Assembly (NCBI RefSeq): GCF_039939195.1
Contig: NZ_JBDUUH010000001.1
Span: 434,001-498,000, forward strand
Direction of reading: 5' to 3'
Length of the DNA: 64,000 bases
DNA from: Foliimonas ilicis
GTDB lineage: Bacteria; Pseudomonadota; Alphaproteobacteria; Rhizobiales; Rhizobiaceae
Positions 19,213 to 28,191 of this stretch are shown here, one piece after another. The notes under the pieces are model-generated. The model was not told the DNA's origin, made no database searches, and saw nothing but the letters and a program-made list of their open reading frames with translations. The position numbers were made by a program, and so were the translations under genes. How positions within the stretch are numbered: position 1 is the stretch's first letter; each line of letters begins with the position of its first letter.

Positions 19213-19375
19213 GTCGCTTTGTGCGACTGAATTGTTCCTCCCCTTGGTGATGATCATGACATGTGTATTGTGCAATGCAAAATCAATTGTCGCAATGCAG
19301 CAATGCGCTGGACGCATGGCGAATTAAGTAGTTACCCGCGAGCTGCTAACGCTTTTTTTAGCATGCGTATTTCGG

Positions 19376-19990
19376 CTACCACATGGTTTGCTTGTAGCCG
19401 TCATCCAGCCAGCGATCCGTGCTTTCGGCAGATTGAGAAAGCGCTAACTGGTCGCGCAGGATCGTGCCGAGCGTGGGAAGCGTCTGCCGGTCGGTCCAGC
19501 TTTCCGGTTTCCAGAGTTCGGACCGCATGAAAGCCTTGGCGCAATGCATGTAGGCAGCGCGAACTTTGACGACCATGACGCTCAGCGGCAGCCGCCCCTC
19601 GACGCTCAGCCTCTCCGATAAATCCTTGTCGGTAGTGAGCTTAGCGTCGCCATTGATGCGAAGCGTCTCGTTCATGCCGGGGATGAGGAAGAGGAGGCCA
19701 ACTGAAGGGTTCGCTATGACGTTTTCGAGTGTGTCGAGGCGGTTGTTGCCCGGTCGGTCGGGAATGGCGATGGTGGTGTCGTTGAGAATTGCGACGAAGC
19801 CGGGCTTGTCGCCTTTTGGCGTGACGTCGGAATTTCCCTTGCCGTCGGATGAGCCGATGAGAACGAAAGGGCTTTTCGCGAGAAAGCCGCGGCAGTGGCC
19901 ATCCAGCCTTTGCAACTCTTTCCTGACCGCGTTGTCGCTTGGGGTCTTGTAGATGGAGCGCAGTTCATCAAGCGTTTCAATGAAATCCAT
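19376..19990 (-). CDS. PPOX-class FMN-dependent flavoprotein (MSMEG_1061-like)
   Basis: A 204-residue split-barrel protein of the pyridoxamine 5'-phosphate oxidase superfamily. The sequence LAKSPFVLIGSSDGKGNSDVTPKGDKPGF is typical of the FMN-binding MSMEG_1061-like group, followed by IPDRPGNNRLDTLENVIANP and GLLFLIPGMNETLRING. Relatives reduce or bind flavin-type substrates; the substrate here is unknown. It lies 14 bases downstream of ispZ, on the same strand. Confidence 0.85.
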   Translation of the reverse strand: MDFIETLDELRSIYKTPSDNAVRKELQRLDGHCRGFLAKSPFVLIGSSDGKGNSDVTPKGDKPGFVAILNDTTIAIPDRPGNNRLDTLENVIANPSVGLLFLIPGMNETLRINGDAKLTTDKDLSERLSVEGRLPLSVMVVKVRAAYMHCAKAFMRSELWKPESWTDRQTLPTLGTILRDQLALSQSAESTDRWLDDGYKQTMW

Positions 19991-20004
19991 CGGCCCCTCG
20001 GTTC

Positions 20005-20655
20005 TTAGCGCTTCAATTTCTCATCCAGCGAGTGGCGCATAATGAGCGGCATTTGGCTGAAAGTGAAGATCAGCGTGATCGGCATGATGCCCCAGACCTT
20101 GAACGTAACCCAGGTATCGGTTGAGAAACTGCGCCAGACCACCTCGTTGACTACGGCCAGGAACAGGAAGAACAGGCCCCAGCGGAAGGTAAGCTTGCGC
20201 CAGCCTTCGGCATCCAGCTTGAATGCGCTGTCGAATACATAGCCGAGCAGCGCCTTGCCGAAGAACAGGCCGCCGAGCAGTACGGCGCCAAACAGGGTGT
20301 TGACGATGGTCGGCTTCATTTTGATGAAGACATCGTCCTGCAGATAGAGCGTCAGTGCGCCGAAAATGAAAACCACGACACCGGAAATCAGCGGCATCAT
20401 CGGCAAGGTGCGCAGAAGAATCCAGGATGCCGCAAGCGCTATTGCGGTTGCGATCATGAAGAGGCCGGTTGCCAGAAAGATCGGGCCGCCGAAATCGCCA
20501 AGCACCGGAAATTTATTGACGAGCCATTCGCCGCGCGCATTGGCGAAGAAGAAAACCAGCAACGGTCCAAGCTCGAGAGCCAGCTTGAGAAGCGGGTTCA
20601 CCTCGGTCTTTTTTCTCGGATCGGTGGGGTCGCGCTCGAAGATCGGTTCCGGCAT
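20005..20655 (-). CDS. ispZ: inner membrane septation protein IspZ/YciB
   Basis: A 216-residue polytopic protein with the YciB/IspZ features: LKLALELGPLLVFFFANA, several further helices, and the closing NEVVWRSFSTDTWVTFKVWG and TFSQMPLIMRH motifs. In Shigella and E. coli it affects septation and cell-envelope integrity. It is the last member of the dapF-mtaB-ftsY-ispZ series, conserved in Rhizobiales. The N-terminal 20 residues are charged and variable. Confidence 0.92.
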   Translation of the reverse strand: MPEPIFERDPTDPRKKTEVNPLLKLALELGPLLVFFFANARGEWLVNKFPVLGDFGGPIFLATGLFMIATAIALAASWILLRTLPMMPLISGVVVFIFGALTLYLQDDVFIKMKPTIVNTLFGAVLLGGLFFGKALLGYVFDSAFKLDAEGWRKLTFRWGLFFLFLAVVNEVVWRSFSTDTWVTFKVWGIMPITLIFTFSQMPLIMRHSLDEKLKR

Positions 20656-20739
20656 GGCTTTTGGCTAACGCTTTCAAATATCGGTGGAGCAGGTGATTTT
20701 GCGCATGATTGCAAAAAGTCTGCGACTTTTCGACGGCAG

Positions 20740-22347
20740 TTATGCCGTTCCTGCAATTGCCTTTGCGAAATCGCCTGCCGAGAAGGGTTCGAGGTCGTCG
20801 ATCTGCTCTCCGACGCCGATGAAATAGACCGGCAATTTATGCTTGGCGGCGATGGAAACCAGAATGCCGCCGCGCGCCGTGCCGTCGAGCTTGGTCATGA
20901 CCAGCCCGTTGACGCCTGCAATATTCTTGAAAATCTCGACCTGGTTCATCGCATTCTGCCCGGTTGTGGCATCGACGGTCAGCAGGACCGTGTGCGGCGC
21001 ATCGGGGTCGAGTTTTTTCAGCACGCGCACCATCTTTTCAAGCTCGGCCATCAGCTCGGCCTTGTTCTGGAGGCGTCCGGCCGTGTCGATGACGAGCACG
21101 TCAGAGCCGGCTTCCTTGGCTTTCTTGAATGCTTCAAAGGCCAATCCCGGCGCATCCGCACCGATTTTCGAGGAGATGACAGGCGAACCCGTGCGGTCGC
21201 CCCAAATCTTCAACTGTTCGATTGCGGCGGCGCGGAACGTATCGCCTGCCGCCAGCATGACGGAAAGTCCGCCAGAGGTGAGTTTTGCGGCGAGCTTGCC
21301 GATGGTCGTGGTCTTGCCGGTGCCGTTTACACCGACAACCAGAATGACATGCGGCTTGTGCGAAAGGTCGAGTTCGAGGGGCATGGCCACCGGACCCAGA
21401 ACCTTTTCGACTTCGCTTGCCATAACGGCGCGCACATCGGCCTCGGTCGTGCTGCGGCCAAAACGGCCCGTCGAGAGTGCATCGGTGATGCGGATAGCTG
21501 TTTCCACGCCGAGATCGGCACGGATCAGCACTTCCTCAAGATCTTCAAGAACTTCTTCATTCAATTCGCGACCGACAAGCGCACTGGAAATATTGGTGCC
21601 GAGTTCTCGTGACGAGCGCGACAGGCCGGTTTTCAGGCGCTGGAACCAGCCGGTGCGCGCAACTTCCGCAGAAGGCGGCGCAACATGCTCGACTTTTTTG
21701 GCGACGATGACCTTGCCGGAAGACGGGCTCGACACGGGAGCGGCAATCGTCTCCGGCGCGGTCACTTCGATCGGCACCGCTTTCTCGGCGGAAGGTGTTG
21801 GAACGGAAGGTGCAGGCTCCGGAATTTCGACAGGCGGTGCTTCCGGCACTTCCACCGGGACTTCTGGTTCCGGCTCAGGCTCCGGCGCCGGTATCTCGAT
21901 GGGCGGAGCGGGCGGCTCGACCGGGGTTGGTACGGGCGCAGGCTGTTCCGGTACCGGTTCTGCCGGTGTTTCCGGTTCAGGTTCGGGCTGCGGCGGAACT
22001 TCCTGCGGCGCTGGTGCGGGAGGCTCTATAGGTTCAGGCGGCGCAACCGGCGTGGGTTCCGGCAATGGCTCGGGTTCGACGGGCGCAGGCGGTTGCGGTT
22101 CGGGTTCGACCGGAATTTCCGGGACGATTGGCTCCGGTTGTGGCTCTGGCTCGATAAGCCGTTCGGCCTGCTTTTCCGAAACGGGTTCAGGCAATGCTTC
22201 TTCGCGGCGCAGAAATTCCGGGAGCGCGGCAGGTGCGACAGGCGTCTCTACCGGCGGTAGCGTGTTTTGCGGTTCGGCCTGTTTTTCAGGCTCCTCAACC
22301 TTCTTGCTGCCGAATGAAAATATTTTCTTGATAAAGCCTAGCGCCAT
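20740..22347 (-). CDS. ftsY: signal recognition particle receptor FtsY
   Basis: GTPase receptor that docks SRP-ribosome complexes at the membrane. The 535-residue protein has a long acidic, proline-rich N-terminal A domain (about residues 20-220, made of PEP/PAP/EPQP repeats), then the NG domain. G1 GVNGTGKTTT is near 339-348, DTAGR near 421, and TKLD near 485. The NG domain is typical; the Pro/Glu tail is far longer than in E. coli terms of sequence identity but common in size in alphaproteobacteria. It sits downstream of mtaB (13-base gap). Confidence 0.95.
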   Translation of the reverse strand: MALGFIKKIFSFGSKKVEEPEKQAEPQNTLPPVETPVAPAALPEFLRREEALPEPVSEKQAERLIEPEPQPEPIVPEIPVEPEPQPPAPVEPEPLPEPTPVAPPEPIEPPAPAPQEVPPQPEPEPETPAEPVPEQPAPVPTPVEPPAPPIEIPAPEPEPEPEVPVEVPEAPPVEIPEPAPSVPTPSAEKAVPIEVTAPETIAAPVSSPSSGKVIVAKKVEHVAPPSAEVARTGWFQRLKTGLSRSSRELGTNISSALVGRELNEEVLEDLEEVLIRADLGVETAIRITDALSTGRFGRSTTEADVRAVMASEVEKVLGPVAMPLELDLSHKPHVILVVGVNGTGKTTTIGKLAAKLTSGGLSVMLAAGDTFRAAAIEQLKIWGDRTGSPVISSKIGADAPGLAFEAFKKAKEAGSDVLVIDTAGRLQNKAELMAELEKMVRVLKKLDPDAPHTVLLTVDATTGQNAMNQVEIFKNIAGVNGLVMTKLDGTARGGILVSIAAKHKLPVYFIGVGEQIDDLEPFSAGDFAKAIAGTA

Positions 22348-22360
22348 AGGGGCATCTTCC

Positions 22361-23659
22361 TCAGGCTGCGTGGGCGACGAGCGGGACCGCGGTCAGCCGC
22401 TCACCATCATTGCCGGTGATCATTGCCTCGATAATCGCACCCTGCGCCCCGGCATCCAGCGCGACCGGCGTAAAGCCTTCGGTGCGGCCGATGCCTTCGC
22501 GCTCGATAAGCACGGACTGGCGGGTATCTGCTAGCGAGGCGAGGTGGCGGCGATAGGCGCGGTCGCCTGCGTCGCGCAAACGTGCCGCGCGCGCTTTCAC
22601 CAGCCGTCGATCGAGTTGCGGCATGCGTGCAGCCGGCGTTCCCTCACGCGGGCTGAAGGGGAAAACGTGCAGATGGGTCAGCCCGCATTCCTCGACGATT
22701 TTCAGGGAGTTTTCGAACATCTCTTCGGTTTCGGTCGGGAAACCGGCGATAATATCCGCGCCGAAGACGATTTCCGGGCGCAAACGGCGCACATCTTCGC
22801 AAAAACGGATCGAATCGTCGCGCAAATGACGGCGTTTCATACGCTTCAGGATCATGTCGTCCCCGGATTGCAGCGACAGATGCAGATGCGGCATCAGGCG
22901 TCTGTCGGTTGCAAGCGCTTCCAGAAGCTCGTCGTCGGCCTCGATGGAATCGATGGAGGAAAGTCGCAGGCGGCGAACATCCGACACTTGCCGCAGGATC
23001 GTCTTGACGAGACGCCCGAGCTTCGGACTTCCGGGGAGATCGGCACCGTAGCTCGTCATGTCGACGCCGGTCAGAACGATTTCGGCATAGCCGTTTCCGG
23101 CCAGCCGCTTGACCTGCTCGACCACCGCGCCCATCGGCACGGAGCGTGAATTGCCGCGTCCGTAAGGAATGATGCAGAAGGTGCAGCGATGGTCGCAGCC
23201 ATTCTGGACCTGAACGAAAGCGCGGGCGCGGCCCTCGATGGCATCGACCATGTGCGAGGCGGTCTCGCGCACGCTCATAATGTCGTTGACACGGGCCTTT
23301 TCGAAATCATTGACGCCGAAATCCGGTAGCGCGCGATAGGAATTGGCGCGAAGCTTTTCCTCATTGCCGAGAACGAGATCGACCTCGTCCATGGCGACGA
23401 ACGCATCGGGGTCGGTCTGCGCTGCACATCCAGTCACGATGATGCGCGCCTGCGGATTTTCGCGACGCGCCTTGCGAATCGACTGCTTTGCCTGCCGCAC
23501 TGCTTCGCTGGTGACGGCGCATGTGTTGAAGATGACCGCGCCGTCCTTCAGCGTGCCAAGGCCTGCGGCCTCGGCCTCGCGGCGCATCACTTCCGATTCG
23601 TAGGTGTTGAGGCGGCATCCGAAAGTAACGATATCGATGCCCTTTGCAGAAGCGGACAT
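22361..23659 (-). CDS. mtaB: tRNA threonylcarbamoyladenosine methylthiotransferase MtaB
   Basis: Radical-SAM enzyme that adds a methylthio group to ct6A/t6A37 in ANN-decoding tRNAs. With start MSASAKGID the 432-residue protein has the N-terminal cluster cysteines C15, C47 and C78 and the radical-SAM motif CDHRCTFC (C155, C159, C162), plus a TRAM-like C-terminus. The ATG overlaps the dapF stop (TGATG), so translation is coupled. The longer frame from 23689 runs into dapF. The GCRLNTYES start separates it from MiaB. Confidence 0.93.
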   Translation of the reverse strand: MSASAKGIDIVTFGCRLNTYESEVMRREAEAAGLGTLKDGAVIFNTCAVTSEAVRQAKQSIRKARRENPQARIIVTGCAAQTDPDAFVAMDEVDLVLGNEEKLRANSYRALPDFGVNDFEKARVNDIMSVRETASHMVDAIEGRARAFVQVQNGCDHRCTFCIIPYGRGNSRSVPMGAVVEQVKRLAGNGYAEIVLTGVDMTSYGADLPGSPKLGRLVKTILRQVSDVRRLRLSSIDSIEADDELLEALATDRRLMPHLHLSLQSGDDMILKRMKRRHLRDDSIRFCEDVRRLRPEIVFGADIIAGFPTETEEMFENSLKIVEECGLTHLHVFPFSPREGTPAARMPQLDRRLVKARAARLRDAGDRAYRRHLASLADTRQSVLIEREGIGRTEGFTPVALDAGAQGAIIEAMITGNDGERLTAVPLVAHAA

Positions 23660-24540
23660 CAGGCGGCGCCCTTCTGCTCGCGCAGCCACGCACCGCTATC
23701 AGGGTCGAAAGTGCCGGAAAACTCCCATTCGGCGGGGCCGGTCATGACGACGTGATCGTCTTCACGCCAATCGACGTTGAGCGGGCCACCGGGGACGGTG
23801 ACTGTGACGATCCGGTCGGTGCGGCGGGTGCGCGCGGCGCTCACGGCTGCGGCACATGCGGCGGAACCGCAGGCGCGTGTCAGCCCAGCACTGCGTTCCC
23901 ATGTGCGCAGCGTGATCGCATCACGCGACGTGACCTGCGCAATCGAAATATTGGCACGCTCGGGGAAGATCGGGTGATTTTCGAGAAGCGGGCCGAATTT
24001 TTCGAGTTCGTAGGACCAGACGTCGTGATCCACCCAGAAGATCGCATGGGGATTGCCCATCGAAACGACCGAAGGCGAATGCAAAACCGGCGCGTCTATC
24101 GGGCCTACTTGAAGCTCGATCATGCGCGTGTCGCGAAATTCCTCGGCAAGCGGGATTTCCTGCCAGCCAAAGCGCGGCGTGCCCATATCGACCGAGATCA
24201 GCCCGGTTTCATGTTCGACGGCGCTCAAAATGCCCGCAATGGTCTCAAAAGTGAAAATCTTGCGGCCCGTTTCGGCAGCAAGGGCCTGGACGACGCAGCG
24301 CATGCCATTTCCGCAGGCTTGCGCCATCGAGCCGTCCGAGTTCAGGATCTCGACATAATTGTCTGTGCCGGGCGTCTTCGGATCATGGATCGCCATGATC
24401 TGGTCGAAGTGCGTTGCGGCATCTGCATTGAGTGCGATTGCCGCTTGCGGCGAAACGCGGCCCGCGCGACCGCGCATGTCGGCGACGATGATATCGTTGC
24501 CGAGCCCGTTCATCTTTGCAAAGGGCGCTGTCGTGCTCAT
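23659..24540 (-). CDS. dapF: diaminopimelate epimerase
   Basis: Converts LL- to meso-diaminopimelate for lysine and peptidoglycan synthesis. The 293-residue protein has the two catalytic cysteines in ACGNGMRC (C76) and RACGSAAC (C224), each in the duplicated half-domain, and MNGLGNDIIV at the N-terminus. First gene of the dapF-mtaB-ftsY-ispZ group. Its stop overlaps the mtaB start. Confidence 0.96.
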   Translation of the reverse strand: MSTTAPFAKMNGLGNDIIVADMRGRAGRVSPQAAIALNADAATHFDQIMAIHDPKTPGTDNYVEILNSDGSMAQACGNGMRCVVQALAAETGRKIFTFETIAGILSAVEHETGLISVDMGTPRFGWQEIPLAEEFRDTRMIELQVGPIDAPVLHSPSVVSMGNPHAIFWVDHDVWSYELEKFGPLLENHPIFPERANISIAQVTSRDAITLRTWERSAGLTRACGSAACAAAVSAARTRRTDRIVTVTVPGGPLNVDWREDDHVVMTGPAEWEFSGTFDPDSGAWLREQKGAA

Positions 24541-24592
24541 GTCGGGCCTATATGGCGGAAAAGGCGGTGAATTACCAGAGTAGGCAACAGGA

Positions 24593-25609
24593 TCAAGTCA
24601 GCTTCGAAGGCACGTCCCAGACCTCGCCGGGGAGCATTGCGCGAAACCGCTCCGGCGCGACATTTCGGGCAAGAAGCGCTTCCGAAAGCAGTTTTGCCGG
24701 TTCGTCGATGGGCTCGTCGGTCAGTTGAAACGTCCCCCAATGGCAGCCTGCCGCGAATTCGGTGTTGCTCATGAGCATTCCCTGCACGGCCTCGTCCGGG
24801 TTCTGGTGCTGCGCTTCCATGAACCAGCGCGGCTCATATGCGCCGACTGGAAGAATGGAGAGGCGAAAGCCGCCATGTTTTTCGGCGAGTGCGCGATAGT
24901 TCTGGCCGCCGTGAAAGCCGGTGTCGCCAGCGAAATAGATTTTTCCGGCGGGCGTCTCGATGGCGAAGGAGCACCACAGCGCCATGCGCCGATCCCGCGT
25001 GCCGCGCGCCGACCAGTGATGTGCAGGCTCGACATGCACCGAAACATCGTCCGAAAACTGGACTTTCTCGCCCCAGTCATGGGCGGAAATTCGGATGGCC
25101 GGGATTTTCCGAGTGACGATCCGATCATTGCCGAGCGGCGTGATGACCAGCGGATCATGTGCATCCTTCAGCCGCTTGAGCGTTGCAAGGTCGAGGTGGT
25201 CATAGTGATTGTGGCTAAGAAGAACGAGTTCGATTTTCGGCAGATCCTCGAATTTTATGCCCGGCACGTTGACGCGGCGCGGGCCTGCGAAAGAAAAGGG
25301 CGAAACGCGCTCAGACCAGACAGGGTCGGTCAATATGTTGAGACCGGCGACCTGCACGAGCGTTGATGAATGGCCGACCATCGTGATGCGCAACGTATCG
25401 CCGGAGACTGAAGCCGTCGGTTTGGCTTGTGGAAATGGGCTTGGCCATGAAGCGGGCCATCGAGACGCCTTGTCGCCTCTGATCTTCCAGCGCAAAACAT
25501 CCCACAGGCTGAGCGGCGCCGTGCCTTCCGGATTGAAGAAAATGCCGCCGTCGAAATGGTCGGTTGAGGGGCCTTCGTAATATCTGCTGCGGCTTTTCGG
25601 CTGAGTCAC
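24593..25609 (-). CDS. metallo-beta-lactamase-fold hydrolase (NAPE-PLD/UlaG-like)
   Basis: A 338-residue MBL-fold protein with the metal site SHNHYDHLD (HxHxDH), a later HH in VEPAHHWSARG, and the FAGDTGFHGG aspartate motif. The pattern with a conserved N-terminal segment (YYEGPSTDHFDGGIFFNP) fits the group near mammalian N-acylphosphatidylethanolamine phospholipase D and bacterial RomA-like proteins. The substrate is unknown. The start is taken as GTG at 25609; an ATG at 25705 would add 32 residues of poor quality. Confidence 0.85.
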   Translation of the reverse strand: MTQPKSRSRYYEGPSTDHFDGGIFFNPEGTAPLSLWDVLRWKIRGDKASRWPASWPSPFPQAKPTASVSGDTLRITMVGHSSTLVQVAGLNILTDPVWSERVSPFSFAGPRRVNVPGIKFEDLPKIELVLLSHNHYDHLDLATLKRLKDAHDPLVITPLGNDRIVTRKIPAIRISAHDWGEKVQFSDDVSVHVEPAHHWSARGTRDRRMALWCSFAIETPAGKIYFAGDTGFHGGQNYRALAEKHGGFRLSILPVGAYEPRWFMEAQHQNPDEAVQGMLMSNTEFAAGCHWGTFQLTDEPIDEPAKLLSEALLARNVAPERFRAMLPGEVWDVPSKLT

Positions 25610-25804
25610 GTGGCGGCGGCCTCTTTGAATATTGGCGATTGAGTGGGAGAAGATAGGTATTCGCAAGGAATTGCGCGACAAATTTGCAACAAGCGTCGAT
25701 CGCAAACTCTATTTTAATCATATTCGGTTGAAATTTCGCCAACATCGCCACCTTTGTAGTGGCATGCATTGATCGGGCGGAACAGAATCCCGACGGAGGT
25801 TTAA

Positions 25805-26347
25805 ATGGCACTCTCAAGAACGGGCATCATCGCGGTGTCTTTCACGGCGATCCTGGCAGCAGGTTGCACAAGCTCGCGTATGGCCCCGATGGAGTCGCAG
25901 CCGGCACCGTTGCCCGCCGCTCCGGCAGGCCGTGTGACAGGCGGCACTCTGCCCCCGCCCGTCGCGCCGGGTTCGACATCTCCATCGCAGTTCCCTTCTG
26001 CTCCTGGCAGCACGGATATGGCATCGCTTCCGCCTTCGCAGGCGCCTGTCGCCGATGCCAATGCACCCGACCTCACGGCAGGCAGCGTTGCCGGTGTCTG
26101 GAACGCTTCGGTTTCCGGCCAGAGCTGCCGTGTCGCCACGCCGCAAACCAAGTTCGGCCAAGGCTTTCGCGCCGGCCCGCTGCGTTGCCCGGCTCCGGTC
26201 GATGGCGTGAAGTCGTGGAATGTCGCAGGCAAGCAGCTTACGCTTTACGATGCGAATGGCGGCCAGCTCGCGCAGCTCTATTCGTCGGGTCCGTCGAAAT
26301 TCGACGGTCAGACGTCAAGCGGTCTGCCGATTTCGCTCAGCCGTTAA
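25805..26347 (+). CDS. omp19: Omp19 lipoprotein (protease inhibitor family)
   Basis: A 180-residue outer-membrane lipoprotein with lipobox LAAGC (lipidated C21), a proline/alanine-rich linker, and an AprI/Inh-type inhibitor domain (about residues 90-180: DLTAGSVAGVWNASVSG, CRVATPQTKFGQGFRAGPLRC with a disulfide pair, YDANGG, LYSSG, FDGQT). It is clearly homologous to Brucella Omp19, a protease-inhibiting lipoprotein and antigen, though the N-terminal half differs from B. abortus as I recall it. The neighbour zapE-mdh-suc order agrees. Confidence 0.92.
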   Translation: MALSRTGIIAVSFTAILAAGCTSSRMAPMESQPAPLPAAPAGRVTGGTLPPPVAPGSTSPSQFPSAPGSTDMASLPPSQAPVADANAPDLTAGSVAGVWNASVSGQSCRVATPQTKFGQGFRAGPLRCPAPVDGVKSWNVAGKQLTLYDANGGQLAQLYSSGPSKFDGQTSSGLPISLSR

Positions 26348-26384
26348 GCCGGATCGAAAACGCCTGATCTAGCAAAGCAAGCTC

Positions 26385-27548
26385 ATGTCCCTGCGTGACG
26401 GACTTCCCGTGCGTGAAACCGTCGCGCATCGATACAGCCATCTGGTCGACACCGGCGCGATCCGGCGCGACTCGGCGCAGGCCAATGTCATTGCCGCGCT
26501 CGACAGGCTGATCACCGAAATTGCCGACAAGAGGCTGGCGCGCAAATCGAGCGCGCTGGGCTGGCTGTTTGCGGCCAAGCGCAAGCCGGAGCCGATCAAG
26601 GGTCTTTACGTCTATGGCGGCGTCGGCCGCGGCAAGACGATGCTGATGGACATGTTCTTCGAACTCGTCCCGGTTCGTCGCAAGAGACGCGTCCATTTCA
26701 ACGACTTCATGGCCGATGCGCATGACCGCATCCAGAAGCACCGCCAGGCGCGCAAGGAAGGCACGGTCAAAGAAGACGATCCGATCCCGCCGGTGGCAAA
26801 GGCGCTGGCGGATGAAGCCTGGGTTTTATGCTTCGACGAGTTTTCGGTCACGGATATTGCCGATGCGATGATCCTGTCGCGGCTGTTCTCCGCGCTTTTC
26901 GCGCATGGGGTGGTGCTGGTGGCGACGTCGAACGTCGCGCCGCGCGATCTTTATCGCGATGGGTTGAACCGGCAGCTTTTCCTGCCCTTCATCTCCATTC
27001 TGGAACAATATGCGGCGGTTTTGAATCTCGATTCCGAAACCGACCATCGCATGGAGAAGCTGAACCGCATTCCGGTTTACGTCACGCCGACTGGGCCTGA
27101 AGCAGATCGTTTGATGGATGAGGGATGGGATGCCGCGAAAGGCGGCGTTGCCGAGACGTCGGAAGACATCATTGTCAAAGGCCGCACGATCAAGGTTAGC
27201 CGGACAGCGGGTGATGCTGCGCGCTTTTCATTCGCTGAATTGTGCGAAAAGCCGCTCGGTGCGCGCGATTATCTGGCGATTGCCGCCCGGTTCTCCAGTT
27301 TTTTCATCGATAATGTGCCGGTGATGGCCGAAAATCGCCGAAACGAGGCGAAACGCTTCATTCTTCTGATCGATACGCTTTACGACCACCATGCACGGTT
27401 GATGCTAAGTGCTGAGGCGTTGCCGCAATCTCTTTATGTCGGCAAGCGCGGCACGGAAGCGTTCGAATTCGACCGCACGGTCTCGCGCCTGATCGAAATG
27501 CAGAGCAAGGAATGGCGCGAGGCTTCCGCGGAAACGACCGCGTCATAA
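26385..27548 (+). CDS. zapE: cell division ATPase ZapE (AFG1-like)
   Basis: A 387-residue P-loop ATPase with Walker A GGVGRGKT (residues 78-85) and Walker B VLCFDEFSVTD, plus the ATSN motif of the AFG1 family. In E. coli ZapE acts at the constricting Z-ring; the mitochondrial homologue is Lace1/Afg1. It is conserved just upstream of mdh-suc in this family. Its stop overlaps the convergent GNAT gene by 6 bases. Confidence 0.93.
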   Translation: MSLRDGLPVRETVAHRYSHLVDTGAIRRDSAQANVIAALDRLITEIADKRLARKSSALGWLFAAKRKPEPIKGLYVYGGVGRGKTMLMDMFFELVPVRRKRRVHFNDFMADAHDRIQKHRQARKEGTVKEDDPIPPVAKALADEAWVLCFDEFSVTDIADAMILSRLFSALFAHGVVLVATSNVAPRDLYRDGLNRQLFLPFISILEQYAAVLNLDSETDHRMEKLNRIPVYVTPTGPEADRLMDEGWDAAKGGVAETSEDIIVKGRTIKVSRTAGDAARFSFAELCEKPLGARDYLAIAARFSSFFIDNVPVMAENRRNEAKRFILLIDTLYDHHARLMLSAEALPQSLYVGKRGTEAFEFDRTVSRLIEMQSKEWREASAETTAS

Positions 27549-27968
27549 TTTATAGACATACATGACGAAGGTTTCGGCGGGGCCTGCCAAACCTTCTCGC
27601 GTTTCATAGAGCTTGCGGGCAGCCTCATTATCCGGCTCGGTTCCGACCCATACTTCTTCGCAGCCTTGCTCTTTGCCGATGACGAACATTTCTTCCAGCA
27701 TTCTGCGTGCGATGCCCTGTCTTTGAAACGAAGGCGCGGTTCCCACTTCATCGATGTAGAGTTCGGTTTGCTTATCCGGGTGATGGTGGATGACGGCGGC
27801 GCATTGGCCGACAATCTGGCCGTCGTTAAGCGCCACGACCATGTGGTGGCTGGATGATGCGAGATATGTCTTCAGACGGACGGGGTCGATGGTTTCATCA
27901 AAAACGTCGTCAGCGACGTCATCAAACAATCGCAAATCTCGGCTATCGACCCTTTTTATCTCGATCAT
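27543..27968 (-). CDS. GNAT family N-acetyltransferase
   Basis: A 141-residue GNAT enzyme. The acetyl-CoA pocket is GTAPSFQRQGIARRMLEEMF, followed by the GCEEVWVGTEPDNEAARKLYE helix-strand. The VWVGTEPDN segment resembles the aminoglycoside 3-N-acetyltransferase type I/related single-domain group, but the substrate cannot be assigned. It is divergent from mdh; a TTTACGTAAA palindrome lies 40 bases upstream of its start. Confidence 0.85.
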   Translation of the reverse strand: MIEIKRVDSRDLRLFDDVADDVFDETIDPVRLKTYLASSSHHMVVALNDGQIVGQCAAVIHHHPDKQTELYIDEVGTAPSFQRQGIARRMLEEMFVIGKEQGCEEVWVGTEPDNEAARKLYETREGLAGPAETFVMYVYKL

Positions 27969-28007
27969 TGCCGCTTTCCTTCATCTTTTCGTCATATAGT
28001 TTTGACG

Positions 28008-28017
28008 TTTACGTAAA
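28008..28017. promoter_or_regulatory. TTTACGTAAA palindrome upstream of mdh and GNAT gene
   Basis: A perfect 10-base palindrome in the divergent region, within TTGACGTTTACGTAAATCC. It looks like an operator half-site cluster. MerR-type regulators of acyl-CoA degradation bind similar sequences in other proteobacteria, but no regulator gene is nearby, so the binding protein is unknown. Confidence 0.3.
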
Positions 28018-28191
28018 TCCCAAGCAATCTAAACGATTGAAATATATGAGCCAAAAATAATCGGTTGAATTTTAAAGCCCACAGGGTTATCGGTTCGGCG
28101 AAATTTCCGCGGGGTTCGCTCGCATTCCTGGTCTCAACGCTATCCGCCCGACGATCACTGTCGGACGCAGACAAAGGGAAATTATCCTGAC

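Noticed and set aside
20714..20730. Terminator between ftsY and ispZ
   Set aside because: AAAAGTC/GACTTTT is a weak stem with three G-C pairs, inside a probable operon, so I do not call it.
21750..22260. Repeat array in ftsY
   Set aside because: The G/C-rich repetition encodes the Pro/Glu-rich A domain of FtsY, a common feature.
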